In this document: positions 63,859-64,000 of the stretch, piece by piece
Layout of the letters: every line of letters starts with the position of its first letter
How positions within the stretch are numbered: position 1 is the first letter of the stretch
Source: Actinokineospora terrae
Lineage (GTDB): Bacteria > Actinomycetota > Actinomycetes > Mycobacteriales > Pseudonocardiaceae
Assembly: GCF_900111175.1 (NCBI RefSeq)
Contig: NZ_FOGI01000005.1
Span: 124,001 to 188,000 of the forward strand
Reading direction: 5' to 3'
Length of the DNA: 64,000 nucleotides
Program-made: the position numbers and the translations under genes
The notes under the pieces: model-generated
Seen by the model: the letters and a program-made list of their open reading frames with translations, nothing else
What the model was told of the DNA's origin: nothing
Databases searched by the model: none

Positions 63859-64000
63859 ACGTTGGCCCCCACCCGGCCTTCACGATCGTTGGCCCCAACG
63901 CGCCCCTCGCAGGCGATAGTCCCCAACGTGCCCCTCTACGACGTTGGCCAACCACCCGGCCCTCGCAGACGTTGGCCGACCACGCGCCCCGAACAACGTT
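63859..64000. repeat. ~27-bp tandem repeat array, open at window edge
   Basis: ACGTTGGCC or variants occur at 63859, 63886 (TCGTTGGCC), 63914 (degenerate CGATAGTCC), 63941, 63969 and 63996 (cut by the edge), i.e. every 27-28 bp. The spacers are C-rich and share blocks such as CACCCGGCC and CCTCGCAG. No gene is seen here. The array continues beyond the window. Confidence 0.8.

Noticed and set aside
63749..63955. Minus-strand ORF with GRVGAN-like peptides over the tandem repeats
   Set aside because: Repeat spacing alternates 27 and 28 bp, so the peptide repeat cannot stay in frame; no start signal.

Overview
The window is high-GC actinobacterial chromosome. The best fit is a Pseudonocardiaceae-type genome (Actinokineospora, Saccharothrix or Actinosynnema-like). 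This is inferred from GTG/TTG starts, an mce cluster, an ESX (type VII) secretion locus, the short LID-less adenylate kinase and the actinobacterial order of ribosomal genes. No tRNA, rRNA, CRISPR array or insertion sequence was recognised.

Layout. (1) 1-4123: the 3' end of an mce operon (MceE-like lipoprotein, MceF-like protein, two Mce-associated membrane proteins). (2) 4124-12038: rpoB and rpoC, ending in a strong terminator. (3) 12039-24000: an accessory block between rpoC and the str operon. It holds a decayed and an intact copy of a GT87/DUF2029 glycosyltransferase, a two-gene operon of secreted DUF4082-type proteins on the minus strand, and a 2071-residue secreted RHS/YD-repeat polymorphic toxin with a probable immunity gene. 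(4) 24098-28788: str operon rpsL-rpsG-fusA-tuf with its own promoter, long leader and terminator. (5) 28791-38836: S10 and spc operons (rpsJ to rplO), almost gapless, closed by a strong terminator. (6) 38837-39676: a phased array of DnaA-box-like repeats and a LysE-family exporter. (7) 39733-47630: secY-adk-map, then infA-rpmJ-rpsM-(small ORF)-rpsK-rpsD-rpoA-rplQ-truA, closed by a bidirectional terminator. (8) 47660-49270: a secreted subtilase with a C-terminal P-domain. (9) 49685-63804: an ESX locus with eccE, eccB, an EspC-like and a WXG/PPE-like substrate, a LppU-like protein, mycP, eccD, a small membrane protein, a possible 47-residue ORF and eccC. (10) 63859-64000: a ~27-bp tandem repeat array running off the window edge.

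How the genes work together. Regions 2 and 4-7 are the transcription and translation core: RNA polymerase beta, beta' and alpha, about 27 ribosomal proteins, both main elongation factors, IF-1, Met-aminopeptidase, SecY, Adk and TruA. Junctions are tight (1-4 bp overlaps are common), and hairpins sit at most larger gaps. The ESX locus encodes the membrane complex (EccB/C/D/E), the mycosin protease and two candidate substrates. It lacks a recognisable EsxA/EsxB pair, EccA and EspG.

Most notable observations. Three ESX promoters each carry TTGTCCACAGGT 48-49 bp upstream of a -10 box, and two of them lie in a 91-bp near-identical duplication. The same word matches the actinobacterial DnaA box and appears in a 20-21-bp-phased array before the LysE gene. 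Two small, translationally coupled ORFs (43711-43893 and 59672-59815) look unannotated. The RHS toxin has a C-terminal module I cannot assign.
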